A DNA stretch of 64,000 nt from Pontibacter liquoris (GCF_022758235.1 NZ_JALEBG010000001.1:1674001-1738000), one strand, 5' to 3'. Positions 29,001 through 36,807 are shown, counted from the stretch's first letter. Notes: generated by a model from the letters alone, not told the origin. Made by a program: numbers and translations.

Positions 29001-30591
29001 CCATGTTAAAGGCTTGTTTGCCATTCGCCAGCCTCACCGTGCCATCGGCCGTGAACATCAGGTTAGGGTCCCGGACCGACACCTTGCCTGTAAACTCCTG
29101 GTTTTGGAAACGGCCGTTTGCCACGATATTCCTGTAATTATAGTCCAGCAGTTGCACCTGGTTGATGGTTGCATTTACAGTCAGGTTGGCATCAGGCAGG
29201 GTAAAGCCGGAGCCGGCCACGCGCCCGCTCATCGTGATGGTCCTGATCTGATCGGTGTTCAGCAGCTTGCCCAGGTTAAAGTTGGTTGTTTTCAGGTAAC
29301 CGTTGTAGGACGACCGGCGGGTATTATCGTCTATTTTCAGGTTAATGTCCGATTGTAGTTCCCCCAGCGCTGTGGCAAAACTGCCGTTGGCTACAAAGTC
29401 GTTGTAGAAACCCAGAAAACGCCCTTCCAGTTTTACGGTGCCCAGCCTTGCCGCCATCTGGTAAGCCTCTTTCGGCAAAAACTGTTTGATGTCGGTTGCA
29501 TTGATGGTAGAGGATTTGAGCCGCAGGTTGGCAAAGGTCTCTTTAAAGTTTGGCAGACCATCGGCGTTGATGTTGCCCACAATATGGGTGTGCTGCCCGT
29601 ATTCCACATCCACGTTCCGGGCCGTAAAATCTTTTACCTTGCCCTTGAACTCACCGGAATTTACAAGCAGATTTTCATCATACCCCTTTAATTGGGGAGC
29701 AAAAGTGGCGATGTCTTTGGAGTATACTTTGGAGTCGTGCAGGTTTGCCGTCAGGGTCACACTGTCCATAAACGCAGTAAAGTTACCGAACCGGTTATAG
29801 TCGAAACGGACAAAATGCTGCAGATTGCTTTTGTTCAGTTGCAGGTCCAGGGCATCCCATTCCCAAAAAGTGGACGCGTACGTCATTCGGGTATCCAGTT
29901 TATGCAGGCGCGTGTTAGAGCGGGTCTCCACGGTGCGCAGGTCGGTTACCGTTACTTTGAGCGTATCTTCCAGCACAAACTCATTAAACCGTCCAGAGAT
30001 ATGGTCGAAGTTCATGTGGAAGTAGTCCATGCCATACGCAGCACGGGGCTTATTGAAATCGTCAAAAGCAAAATGCCCGTCCTGCAGGATCACCTGGCCA
30101 ATCGTGAATTGGAAAGGCTGCGAGGCCTTGGTGGTATCCTTTACCATCAGTTTACTCAGGGCGCGCAGGAAGGTGTTCAGGTTTAGCGAATCGGTGCCGG
30201 CATACTTTACTAGGTTGGCGCGGGGCTGTTGCAGCTCCAGCGTGGCTATACTTAGTTTGTTGGGGTGCAGGATGGTAAAGGCGCTGATATCGGCTTCGGC
30301 CCGGCCTACGTAGAAGAGTTCCTTGCTGCGGCGGTCCAGCACTTTTACTTTTTCCAACACCACCTTGCTGAAGAATTCAACGTCCACCCGCCCAATGGTT
30401 ACCTGGTGCTGCAGCTTTTTGGAAAGGTAGGCTGCCGCCTCCTGCGAGACTTTGGTCTGCACCGCGGGGAGCCGAATTGCCACAAAAACGGTGGCAAACA
30501 GCAGTAAAAGCAATAGGAAGAGCCCCAAAACTATTTTTAGTAGCGCTTTTCCTATAACTTTGAAATAATTTACTGACTGTTCTTGTTCCAA
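26056..30591 (-). CDS. tamB: TamB-like translocation and assembly module protein (DUF490)
   Basis: This 1511-residue protein has one N-terminal membrane anchor (residues ~11-33, IGKALLKIVLGLFLLLLLLF), a very long beta-strand-rich body of AsmA-like repeats, and a C-terminal TamB/DUF490 domain (about residues 1150-1480). Conserved stretches there include GNGDIRMTIDTRGDFNMYG and QVFSLLVLQRLSP. TamB/YhdP-type proteins bridge the periplasm and are implicated in lipid transfer or outer-membrane protein assembly. The start is TTG at 30591; no ATG exists near the anchor. Only 3 bases separate this start from that of divergent tsaD. No BamA-like partner is adjacent. Confidence 0.88.
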   Translation of the reverse strand: MEQEQSVNYFKVIGKALLKIVLGLFLLLLLLFATVFVAIRLPAVQTKVSQEAAAYLSKKLQHQVTIGRVDVEFFSKVVLEKVKVLDRRSKELFYVGRAEADISAFTILHPNKLSIATLELQQPRANLVKYAGTDSLNLNTFLRALSKLMVKDTTKASQPFQFTIGQVILQDGHFAFDDFNKPRAAYGMDYFHMNFDHISGRFNEFVLEDTLKVTVTDLRTVETRSNTRLHKLDTRMTYASTFWEWDALDLQLNKSNLQHFVRFDYNRFGNFTAFMDSVTLTANLHDSKVYSKDIATFAPQLKGYDENLLVNSGEFKGKVKDFTARNVDVEYGQHTHIVGNINADGLPNFKETFANLRLKSSTINATDIKQFLPKEAYQMAARLGTVKLEGRFLGFYNDFVANGSFATALGELQSDINLKIDDNTRRSSYNGYLKTTNFNLGKLLNTDQIRTITMSGRVAGSGFTLPDANLTVNATINQVQLLDYNYRNIVANGRFQNQEFTGKVSVRDPNLMFTADGTVRLANGKQAFNMVADMNRIDLQALHLSTKPLVIQAKADLNFEGLQLDKFVGTARFDSASVLYDKTPLAIDSVVIDSEISGGQRSLQLSSDLLAMKVAGNFNYSTLIQDLQNLVKEYQLNFESNDAATKAYYARKSDAHKDYALTYAVYLKHVNPVLQLFMPGLAISDFSKVEGSFRHDNTVILDAYATLDTIQYQDYTLYGSKLELNTSKLQNEPDVLASALFTSTKQTIPAAGETQDFYMEGIWSERTINFATSLKQANQSNRATITGALNFLANQVQVVFDKSNITLRENPWVFNPGNTLYISDYGRRLVFENFLLSNQNQTISANGTISDSPDSKLTVKVGNFDLRNLNPLISMKVAGRMTAEVVAQDIYKRGLLDGAMRVDSFRMDDIYIGDINGNTNWSNTQNQAVVDVGIVRNGKKVLSVSGNYNPKAQEDQLDLLAVMDNANLKLVEPVLKPIMSNLDGSMEGRIRILGRLDYPVLKGSVNVTDGRFTFDYLNTTYKFTDRIYFGPNSISFRNAQLQDLYGNKATVSGGIAHDGFKNMVIDLEARYRNFMVLNTTSEQNELFYGTAFATGTASVLGPVENLRVDVDARSNENTRIVLPLDNQTEVARKDFIKFVSHNETDSTGAATALVQDKVDLSGINLNFNLDVTDDAYFEIIIDRTTGDVIRGSGNGDIRMTIDTRGDFNMYGTFEITQGAYNLNLLEGLLTREFKVSPGGTITWNGDPLNGVMDITATYTQMASLSGLLPNDESNDLQGRYPITAVIDLNGQLLTPQITLGMNFDQMPQNVQTTLSGLINSIKNDESELNRQVFSLLVLQRLSPQGTFAADGAGAGAVGGSLGSLLSSQLGNFLNSIDNNLEIDIGLGALDQNALSALQVRLSYTFLQGRLRVTSEAGLGSNTDYSGTRRSGYQGDWSVEYYLAKSGELRLRMEYNTFPERLGTTSSTTSQSISVLHTKRFDSFREIFTRTRPRRTEQPEQIILDSDPRLEL
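30555..30562 (+). promoter_or_regulatory. Candidate tsaD -7 element inside the tamB coding region
   Basis: TAACTTTG matches TAnnTTTG exactly and ends 32 bases before the tsaD ATG at 30595. It lies within the first codons of the divergent tamB gene. No good TTTG is found at -33 (only a T-run near 30534). Confidence 0.45.
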
Positions 30592-30594
30592 AAG

Positions 30595-31602
30595 ATGACC
30601 GAACCTATAATTTTAGCGATAGAATCTTCCTGCGACGAGACCTCTGCTGCCGTGATCCGCGGCGGAAAGGTATTGTCGAATATCATAGCCACCCAGGCCG
30701 TGCATGAACAGTATGGCGGCGTGGTACCAGAGCTGGCCTCCCGGGCGCATCAGCAAAATATCATACCGGTGGTTTCGGAGGCGTTGCGTAAGGCAAATGT
30801 AGCAAAAAAAGAGCTAAATGCCGTGGCTTTTACGCGCGGTCCTGGCCTGCTGGGTGCCCTGCTGGTAGGCTGCTCGTTTGCTAAGTCTTTTGCCCTGGGG
30901 CTTGACATTCCGCTTATCGAGGTAAACCACATGCAGGCGCATATTCTGGCCCATTTTATCGAGGAACCCAGGCCTGCTTTCCCGTTCCTTTGCTTGACCG
31001 TTAGCGGTGGCCATACCCAGATTGTGCTGGTAAAAGACCACCTCGCCATGGAGGTCATTGGCCAGACGACAGACGATGCTGTAGGAGAGGCCTTTGATAA
31101 AACAGCTAAAATGCTCGGACTCCCATACCCGGGCGGACCGATGCTGGATAAGATGGCCGCGCAGGGCAACCCCGATGCCTTCGAATTTCCAGTGGGCAAT
31201 ATGCCCGACTACAATTTCTCTTTCAGCGGTATCAAAACAGCCGTTTTATACTTCCTGCAAAGACAAACGAAAGAAAACCCGGCCTTTGTGCAGGAGAACC
31301 TCGCCGATATTTGCGCTAGTGTGCAGCAGACGCTTATCAAAACCCTGCTGAAGAAACTGGTGCAGGCCTCCCTGGATCTGAATGTCCGGGATGTGGCCAT
31401 TGCAGGAGGAGTGTCGGCCAATTCAGGATTGCGAAAGGCGCTGCAGGCATATGCACCCAAGTATAACTGGCAGGTGTATATCCCGGCTTTTGAGTATTGC
31501 ACTGACAATGCCGCTATGATTGCAATGGCCGCGCACTACCAGTATTTGAAAGGAGACTTTGCCTCGCAATATGTGAGCCCCGAACCGCGAATGAAAATTT
31601 GA
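30595..31602 (+). CDS. tsaD: tRNA N6-adenosine threonylcarbamoyltransferase
   Basis: This protein is 335 residues from the ATG at 30595 (MTEPIILAIESSCDETSAAV, the family N-terminus). The metal-binding HMQAH motif lies in VNHMQAHILAHF, and GGHTQIVLV and the later AIAGGVSANSGLR are also diagnostic. TsaD transfers the threonylcarbamoyl group to A37 of ANN-reading tRNAs with TsaB, TsaE and TsaC, which are not in the window. It is divergent from tamB with overlapping regulatory sequence. Confidence 0.95.
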   Translation: MTEPIILAIESSCDETSAAVIRGGKVLSNIIATQAVHEQYGGVVPELASRAHQQNIIPVVSEALRKANVAKKELNAVAFTRGPGLLGALLVGCSFAKSFALGLDIPLIEVNHMQAHILAHFIEEPRPAFPFLCLTVSGGHTQIVLVKDHLAMEVIGQTTDDAVGEAFDKTAKMLGLPYPGGPMLDKMAAQGNPDAFEFPVGNMPDYNFSFSGIKTAVLYFLQRQTKENPAFVQENLADICASVQQTLIKTLLKKLVQASLDLNVRDVAIAGGVSANSGLRKALQAYAPKYNWQVYIPAFEYCTDNAAMIAMAAHYQYLKGDFASQYVSPEPRMKI

Positions 31603-31606
31603 GGGA

Positions 31607-31638
31607 GTTGGAAAGTTAGAGAGTTAGAGAGTTAGAAA
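31607..31638. repeat. Short tandem repeat, four 8-base units
   Basis: Units read GTTGGAAA, GTTAGAGA, GTTAGAGA, GTTAGAAA, directly after the tsaD stop and followed by two AAGTATA heptamers. The array is imperfect at both ends and is not part of a gene. Confidence 0.8.
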
Positions 31639-31714
31639 GTATAGCTTGTAAGTATAAGGGGTTATTTTAACAAGCTTTTCTCTTCCGGATTTATGATCTG
31701 GCTTGCAGCGCAAC

Positions 31715-32134
31715 ATGCAAGCAAAGAACAACGATAAACGCACAATGCCAATAAAACCCGGCGACACCCGTACGTATGTTAAGCACGTAACTGCTGCAGA
31801 CTTTGCCCGGTTCGAAGATGGCCTGGTGCATGCTGTTTGTTCTACCTTTTCACTGGCGCAGGCAGCGGAGTATGCCGGTCGTTTGTTCGTGCTGGATATG
31901 AAAGCAAAAGATGAAGAAGGGGTAGGTACCAGATTGTCTGTCAGGCATAAGGCGCCGGCCTTTGAAGGCGAAAGTATAACCATTGTAGCCACTCTGCAGA
32001 AGTATAACGGGCATGAGGTGCTCTGCAGCTTTACCGCCACTGTAGGCGACCGTCTGGTGGCTGAAGGGGAAACGGGGCAGAAGATTTTGAAAAAAGAAAA
32101 ACTAGCCAAAGTGTTGGCTCCAAAGCAAGTATAA
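31715..32134 (+). CDS. Hotdog-fold thioesterase (FlK-like)
   Basis: This small protein is 139 residues from the ATG at 31715; a further ATG at 31745 (MPIKPGDTRTYVKHVTAADFARF) may be the true start, as the conserved part begins there. The pattern of a Thr/Asp-rich N-terminus, HAVCSTFSLAQAAEYAGR, LSVRHKAPAFEGESITIVATL and VGDRLVAEGE fits the fluoroacetyl-CoA thioesterase-like hotdog family. It likely hydrolyses an acyl-CoA; the substrate is unknown. Its stop abuts the smpB ATG with no gap. Confidence 0.75.
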   Translation: MQAKNNDKRTMPIKPGDTRTYVKHVTAADFARFEDGLVHAVCSTFSLAQAAEYAGRLFVLDMKAKDEEGVGTRLSVRHKAPAFEGESITIVATLQKYNGHEVLCSFTATVGDRLVAEGETGQKILKKEKLAKVLAPKQV

Positions 32135-32602
32135 ATGGCGAAAGCGAAAGACCGAATACAGAAGTTTGTAAACATCGTAAACCGCAAGGCTTCCTTCGAA
32201 TACCAGTTCCTGGACAAGTATACAGCTGGTGTCCTGTTAAAAGGCACGGAAATAAAGTCCATCCGGGAGGGAAAGGTGAACATGCAGGACGGCTATTGTT
32301 TGTTTCAGAATGGCGAGCTGTGGCTGCACAACCTGCATATTGCCACTTACACCGAAGGAACGCACTACAACCACGAGCCCCTGCGCACCCGCAAGCTGCT
32401 GCTCAACAAGAATGAACTCCGCAAACTGGAGAATAAATCCGAAGAGCAGGGGGTAACCATCATCCCAACCCGCGTTTTTATAAACGACCGGGGTTTTGCC
32501 AAAATAGAGATCGCCCTTGCCCGCGGCAAAAAGCTCTACGACAAACGCCAGGACATCAAGGAAAAGGACGTGAAACGCGAGATGGACCGAAGCGGGTATT
32601 AA
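32135..32602 (+). CDS. smpB: SsrA-binding protein SmpB
   Basis: This 155-residue partner of tmRNA in ribosome rescue shows NRKASFEYQFLDKYTAGVLLKGTEIKSIREGKVNMQDGY-type sequence, with the KGTEIKSIR core and the C-terminal ALARGKKLYDKRQDIKEKD tail that enters the decoding site. It follows the thioesterase gene without spacing, so the two are probably co-transcribed. The tmRNA gene itself is not in the window. Confidence 0.95.
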   Translation: MAKAKDRIQKFVNIVNRKASFEYQFLDKYTAGVLLKGTEIKSIREGKVNMQDGYCLFQNGELWLHNLHIATYTEGTHYNHEPLRTRKLLLNKNELRKLENKSEEQGVTIIPTRVFINDRGFAKIEIALARGKKLYDKRQDIKEKDVKREMDRSGY

Positions 32603-32610
32603 GTATAATA

Positions 32611-32705
32611 TTGAATGAGTGATGGAGTGAATGAGTTAATAATTTTAAAAATTAATCCCTTGTTTACTTACCTTTTTAGCCAACATCAGATATTCACTCA
32701 TTCAA
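32611..32705. repeat. 12-base inverted repeat in the smpB-NlpC spacer
   Basis: TTGAATGAGTGA (32611-32622) is mirrored as TCACTCATTCAA (32694-32705), 71 bases apart, with further GAATGA/TCATTC fragments between and after. The interval is AT-rich with no gene. Low-complexity origin is possible. Confidence 0.7.
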
Positions 32706-32731
32706 AAATTAATCATTCAAAATTCTAAATA

Positions 32732-33505
32732 GTGGAATACGGAATATCGTTACTGAGCCTGGTGCCCATGCGCGCCGAAACTTCAGATCGGGCTGAGATT
32801 GTGACCCAGATGCTTTTCGGGGAGTGCTACCAGGTGGTAAGCCGTCAGGATAATTGGGTTTGCATTGAACTGGCCTCTGATGGCTACCGCGGCTGGATAG
32901 ACTGGAAACAGCACAACCCCGTAAGCGAGGCCTATTACCAGGCGTGGAAAGCGGCCGCGCATCCCCGTGTTGCCGATCTTATGCAATTCGTACATAAGGG
33001 TGAAGTACGCATTCCGGTTGCGCTTGGAGCCTACCTGCCGTTCTTCGATGGGACACAAGGCCGGGTAGGTGAGGAGGTGTTTTCCTACCAGGGATTGGCA
33101 TTTAATCCGGCTTCTGGAATAGTTGCAGAAAAGGTTGTAGAAGTAGCGCATAATTTCCTGAAAGCGCCATACTTATGGGGCGGCAAGTCGGTGTTTGGAA
33201 TTGACTGTTCGGGCTTAGTGCAGCAGGTATATGGCCTGTTTGGTTACCAGTTGCCACGCGATGCCTGGCAGCAGGTAGAACACGGGCAAGAGGTGCATTT
33301 TGTAACCCAGACGCAACCCGGCGATTTGGCTTATTTTGCCAACACGGAAGGCCGTATCACACATGTGGGGCTGATGCTGGAAGGGCAGCAGATCATGCAT
33401 GCGCATGGTGAGGTGCGCATCGACACACTCGACCACCAGGGCATCTATAACAACGACTTTCAGCGCTACACTCATAACCTTCGCCTAATCAAGCGTATTT
33501 TTTAG
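32732..33505 (+). CDS. NlpC/P60 family cell-wall peptidase with SH3-like N-terminus
   Basis: This 257-residue protein has a GTG start at 32732. The N-terminal ~65 residues resemble a bacterial SH3 domain (VPMRAETSDRAEIVTQMLFGECYQVV ... WVCIELASDGYRGWI). The C-terminal NlpC/P60 domain has the catalytic Cys in FGIDCSGLVQQVYGLFG, His in ITHVGLML and a third polar residue near MHAHG. Such enzymes cut gamma-D-Glu-diaminopimelate bonds in murein peptides. No signal peptide is seen, so it may act on recycled muropeptides in the cytoplasm or be exported by another route. Confidence 0.88.
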   Translation: MEYGISLLSLVPMRAETSDRAEIVTQMLFGECYQVVSRQDNWVCIELASDGYRGWIDWKQHNPVSEAYYQAWKAAAHPRVADLMQFVHKGEVRIPVALGAYLPFFDGTQGRVGEEVFSYQGLAFNPASGIVAEKVVEVAHNFLKAPYLWGGKSVFGIDCSGLVQQVYGLFGYQLPRDAWQQVEHGQEVHFVTQTQPGDLAYFANTEGRITHVGLMLEGQQIMHAHGEVRIDTLDHQGIYNNDFQRYTHNLRLIKRIF

Positions 33506-33591
33506 CGCTACGGCTGTTTTTTCTCCCAACTTACGCAGTAACAGTTTGTTGTATACCGTACAACTAATGCGTAAAATGCGCGAGCAGCCCC

Positions 33592-34095
33592 ATGAAAGAT
33601 AAAGTTCTCATCCTCAACCAGGACTTCAGTGCCATAGCGGTATGCACCGTGCAGAAGGCCTTTCTGCTGGTATACCTTGACAAAGCAGAGATGGTAACGA
33701 AAGCCAACGGCTCCTTTTTACACTCGGTGAGCTGTGTTTTTCCCGTGCCGTCGGTTATCCGCCTGCAACGCTATGTGCGGGTGCCCTACTATGGCATTGC
33801 CCTGAGCCGGCATAACGTCATGCGCCGCGACAACTATAGTTGTCAGTACTGCGGCGCAAACCGTAATCTCACCCTCGACCATATGATGCCCCGCTCCCGC
33901 GGCGGAGCGACCAACTGGCAGAACCTGGTGACGGCCTGCTCCCGCTGCAATGCCCGCAAAGGCGATCGCACCCCGGAAGAAGCCGGCCTCAAACTTCTCC
34001 ATAAACCCGGCCGTCCTTCGCTGCAATCCTTCCTCCAACTGCACCTCACATCCCAGAATAACGACTGGCGAATCTACCTCGGATTAGATAAATAG
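33592..34095 (+). CDS. HNH endonuclease family protein
   Basis: This 167-residue protein has a C-terminal HNH domain: zinc ligands in CQYCG and CSRCN, and the catalytic core LTLDHMMPRSRGGATNWQNLVTAC. The N-terminal VLILNQDFSAIAVCTVQKAFLLVYLDKAEMV is characteristic of a widespread bacterial single-domain HNH group. Biological role is unknown; many members are housekeeping and not phage or restriction genes. No restriction partners are nearby. Confidence 0.87.
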   Translation: MKDKVLILNQDFSAIAVCTVQKAFLLVYLDKAEMVTKANGSFLHSVSCVFPVPSVIRLQRYVRVPYYGIALSRHNVMRRDNYSCQYCGANRNLTLDHMMPRSRGGATNWQNLVTACSRCNARKGDRTPEEAGLKLLHKPGRPSLQSFLQLHLTSQNNDWRIYLGLDK

Positions 34096-34333
34096 TTGCA
34101 TTTTGTGGTTGCTAAAAAAGTTAGTTACATACTCGTAAGGTGTTTGTAATCAACTATAAGTAATGATATAGATATACTTAAGGTATAAGTATAAAGATGT
34201 TGTTTTGGGCTAAGGGCAATCCGAAGGTTTTACCAGGCATTTATACTTGTATATTTCACTTTTGGTCTGTAGCGACTCCTCTTGTTACGCACCTTAGGAT
34301 TGTTAGGTCTGAAAAGATAAGCTCGTAAAACAC

Positions 34334-34427
34334 TGTCATTCTATTAAATATCCTGATAGAAAAAGAGGCCCCTCTCCCCAAAGATTAAGCCTTTGCGGCT
34401 TGCCCAAAATATCCTTTCAGGATGACA
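34334..34427. repeat. Dispersed intergenic repeat, copy A
   Basis: This 94-base copy starts TGTCATTCT and ends ATCCTTTCAGGATGACA, so the ends are imperfect inverted repeats. It shares GATTAAGC, TTTGCGG and the 17-base right end with copy B at 41095-41171. Similarity extends ~20 bases left (AGATAAGC...TAAAACAC). No open frame is inside. Confidence 0.8.
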
Positions 34428-34711
34428 AAAAGTAGAGCTGAACTACCCTGCTGTAGCGCGACGGTCTGGCTATAAACTAGGCAAGTTGAAAGCAGCAACT
34501 AGCTACTCAAAAGCAAGTCTAGGGCTGGCGGAAAGTATACGCAGGCAGCACGGGTATAGGGCAGCGCACAGCCAACCCTTCCTGCGGCCGGTTAGCTGCT
34601 TTTCCACTATCTGCTGGTGCTTAGGTTAGCAGCAGGCGCTTTGCGGCTAACTATCAGCTACATATGCTTCGCTGCGCGTGGCGAATCCCTCTCTTAAAAG
34701 ATTGAATTTTA

Positions 34712-34743
34712 TTGGTTTTTTTATCCTGGATTAGTTACTTTTG
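34712..34743 (+). promoter_or_regulatory. Candidate rpsA promoter
   Basis: TTG at 34712-34714 and TACTTTTG (TAnnTTTG) at 34736-34743 are separated by 21 bases, fitting the Bacteroidota housekeeping promoter. Transcription would start near 34750, giving a leader of about 80 bases. Confidence 0.6.
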
Positions 34744-34748
34744 CCCTT

Positions 34749-34780
34749 CATTCGAGTGAATGGCCCTGCTTTGCGGCAGG
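34749..34780 (+). promoter_or_regulatory. rpsA: Two-hairpin leader of rpsA
   Basis: Hairpin 1 is CATTC-gagt-GAATG (34749-34762), at the predicted mRNA 5' end. Hairpin 2 is CCTGC, a 6-base loop, GCAGG (34765-34780). An A-rich unpaired stretch follows, then the start codon. In E. coli, S1 represses its own translation through leader structure; a similar role here is inference. Confidence 0.45.
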
Positions 34781-34827
34781 AATTGTAAAACCAAACCAAA
34801 TCAGCCGATTGCTCTGGGCTGGTGGCT

Positions 34828-36756
34828 ATGCAAGAGCAGTATAATTTTATGAGTAATTCTCCAGAAAATTTCGATTGGGACAGATTTGAGTCTCAAGGTT
34901 TTGGCGGCGGCTATAGCAAAGCTGAGAAAGCCGAAATGGAAAAAATGTATGACGACACCCTGACTACCGTACAGGAGCAGGAGGTTGTGAAAGGAACTGT
35001 GGTTGGCATCACTGATCGTGACGTGATCCTGAACATCGGTTTCAAATCTGATGGCCTGGTACCTGTTTCAGAATTCAGAGATCTTCCTGAGCTGAAAGTA
35101 GGCGACGAGGTAGAAGTGTTTATTGAAGACCAGGAAGACCCGAACGGCCAGCTGATCTTGTCCCGCAAGAAAGCCAAAATCGTTAGCGCCTGGGCTAAAA
35201 TTTACGACGCACTTGAGAACGACAACGTTCTGGAGGGTGTAGTGAAGAGAAGAACCAAAGGTGGTCTGATCATGGACCTCTACGGTGTTGAAGCGTTCTT
35301 GCCAGGTTCGCAGATCGACGTGAAGCCGATCCGTGACTTCGATGTGTTCGTAGGCAAGAAAATGGAAGTGAAAGTTGTGAAAATCAACGCCGCTTTCGAC
35401 AACGTGGTTGTTTCTCACAAAGTACTGATCGAGAAAGACCTGGAGCAGCAGCGTGCCGCTATCCTGAACAACCTTGAAAAAGGTCAGGTTCTGGAAGGCG
35501 TTATCAAGAACATGACAAACTTCGGTGTGTTCATCGACCTTGGTGGCGTAGACGGTCTGCTTCACATCACAGATATTTCATGGGGCCGTATCAACCACCC
35601 GGAAGAAGTATTGCAGCTCGACCAGAAGGTGAACGTAGTAGTGCTTGACTTCGATGATGACAAGAAGCGTATTTCTCTTGGCATGAAGCAGCTTACTCCT
35701 CATCCATGGGATGCACTGCCTGCTGAGATCGAGGTTGGCTCACGTGTGAAAGGTAAAATTGTAAACGTAGCAGACTATGGTGCGTTCCTGGAACTGATGC
35801 CAGGCGTAGAAGGTCTGATCCACGTTTCTGAAATGAGCTGGTCACAGCATCTGCGTAATCCGCAGGACTTCATTAAGCAAGGCGACGAGGTAGAAGCAGT
35901 AGTGCTGACACTGGACCGCGAAGAGCGCAAAATGTCTCTGGGCATTAAGCAGCTGACCGAAGATCCGTGGACAAAAGAAGATGTGCTGACCAAGTATGGC
36001 GTAGGCACCAAGCACACAGGCATCGTGCGTAACCTCACCAACTTCGGCCTGTTCCTGGAACTGGAAGAAGGTGTAGACGGACTGGTACACGTATCGGACC
36101 TGAGCTGGACCAAGAAGATCAAGCACCCATCTGAGTTTGTGAAAGTTGGTGATAACCTGGACGTAGTAGTGCTGGAACTGGATGTTCCGAACCGCAGACT
36201 TGCCCTGGGCCACAAGCAACTGGAAGAAAACCCTTGGGATACGTTTGAATCCGTATTCAACATCGGTTCTGTTCACAAAGCTACTGTACTGGAGAAATCT
36301 GACAGAGGCGCTGTGTTAGAATTGCCTTACGGCATCGAAGGTTTCGCTTTCCCGAAAAGCTTAGCCAAAGAAGACGGTTCTCAGGTAGAAGTTGGCGAAA
36401 GCTTAGACTTCAAAGTAACTGAATTCTCTAAAGAAGACCGTAAGATCATTCTTTCGCACACAGCTACTTATTCTGATGTAGACACTGCCAGAACGGCCCG
36501 TGCTACGAAGAAAGCTGCTGCCCCTGCAGCAGGTGGTACTGCCAGCGCAGAGAAGAAAGACGCAAGAGCACCAAAAGTTCAGAAAGAAGCAGACCGCTCC
36601 ACACTTGGAGACCTGGATGCCCTTTCTGCCCTGAAGGAGCAAATGCTTTCTAACGAGAAAGAGGCTGGTGTGAAGAAGTTGGAGGCTGCTGCGGCTAAAA
36701 AGACGCAGGACACGGACAACGAGGACGAATCTGCTGAAGAAGAGAACAACGCTTAG
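34828..36756 (+). CDS. rpsA: 30S ribosomal protein S1
   Basis: This protein is 642 residues from the ATG at 34828; a GTG two codons earlier is possible. Six S1 RNA-binding repeats lie between about residues 55 and 550; the clearest are LEGVIKNMTNFGVFIDLGGVDGLLHITDISWGRI and the repeats with EGLIHVSEMSW and DGLVHVSDLSW. The last ~90 residues are a low-complexity Ala/Lys then acidic tail, common in Bacteroidota S1. S1 helps load mRNA on the 30S subunit. A promoter with structured leader lies upstream and a strong terminator downstream, so it is monocistronic. Confidence 0.96.
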   Translation: MQEQYNFMSNSPENFDWDRFESQGFGGGYSKAEKAEMEKMYDDTLTTVQEQEVVKGTVVGITDRDVILNIGFKSDGLVPVSEFRDLPELKVGDEVEVFIEDQEDPNGQLILSRKKAKIVSAWAKIYDALENDNVLEGVVKRRTKGGLIMDLYGVEAFLPGSQIDVKPIRDFDVFVGKKMEVKVVKINAAFDNVVVSHKVLIEKDLEQQRAAILNNLEKGQVLEGVIKNMTNFGVFIDLGGVDGLLHITDISWGRINHPEEVLQLDQKVNVVVLDFDDDKKRISLGMKQLTPHPWDALPAEIEVGSRVKGKIVNVADYGAFLELMPGVEGLIHVSEMSWSQHLRNPQDFIKQGDEVEAVVLTLDREERKMSLGIKQLTEDPWTKEDVLTKYGVGTKHTGIVRNLTNFGLFLELEEGVDGLVHVSDLSWTKKIKHPSEFVKVGDNLDVVVLELDVPNRRLALGHKQLEENPWDTFESVFNIGSVHKATVLEKSDRGAVLELPYGIEGFAFPKSLAKEDGSQVEVGESLDFKVTEFSKEDRKIILSHTATYSDVDTARTARATKKAAAPAAGGTASAEKKDARAPKVQKEADRSTLGDLDALSALKEQMLSNEKEAGVKKLEAAAAKKTQDTDNEDESAEEENNA

Positions 36757-36775
36757 TATAAGCTTGTTACATAGT

Positions 36776-36807
36776 AAAAAGCCCCGGAGCAATCCGAGGC
36801 TTTTTTG
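36776..36807 (+). terminator. rpsA terminator
   Basis: AAAAAGCCCCGGA and TCCGAGGCTTTTTT form a GC-rich stem with a short loop and T-run, 20 bases after the rpsA stop. Confidence 0.88.

Larger units (their letters stand above)
34096..34827. other. 732-base spacer upstream of rpsA
   Basis: From left to right this spacer holds several AAGTATA/TATACTT heptamers (34165-34255), a copy of the dispersed intergenic repeat (34334-34427), a GC-richer section with partly palindromic GGTTAGC/GCTAACT pieces (about 34600-34660), the rpsA promoter and the structured rpsA leader. No coding sequence was found. Confidence 0.6.

Noticed and set aside
26087..30507. Many plus-strand frames inside the tamB-like gene
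   Set aside because: All are antisense shadows of a well-supported 1511-residue gene.
31624..32283. 219-codon minus-strand frame opposite the thioesterase and smpB
   Set aside because: It is antisense to two recognised genes and its translation has no conserved features.
33592..34095. HNH nuclease considered as part of a defence or restriction system
   Set aside because: No methyltransferase, helicase or effector partner is adjacent, and the N-terminal type is widespread and solitary.
35735..35755. CACGTG-centred sequence in rpsA considered as a parS site
   Set aside because: Only the central six bases match the parS palindrome; it lies in conserved coding sequence.
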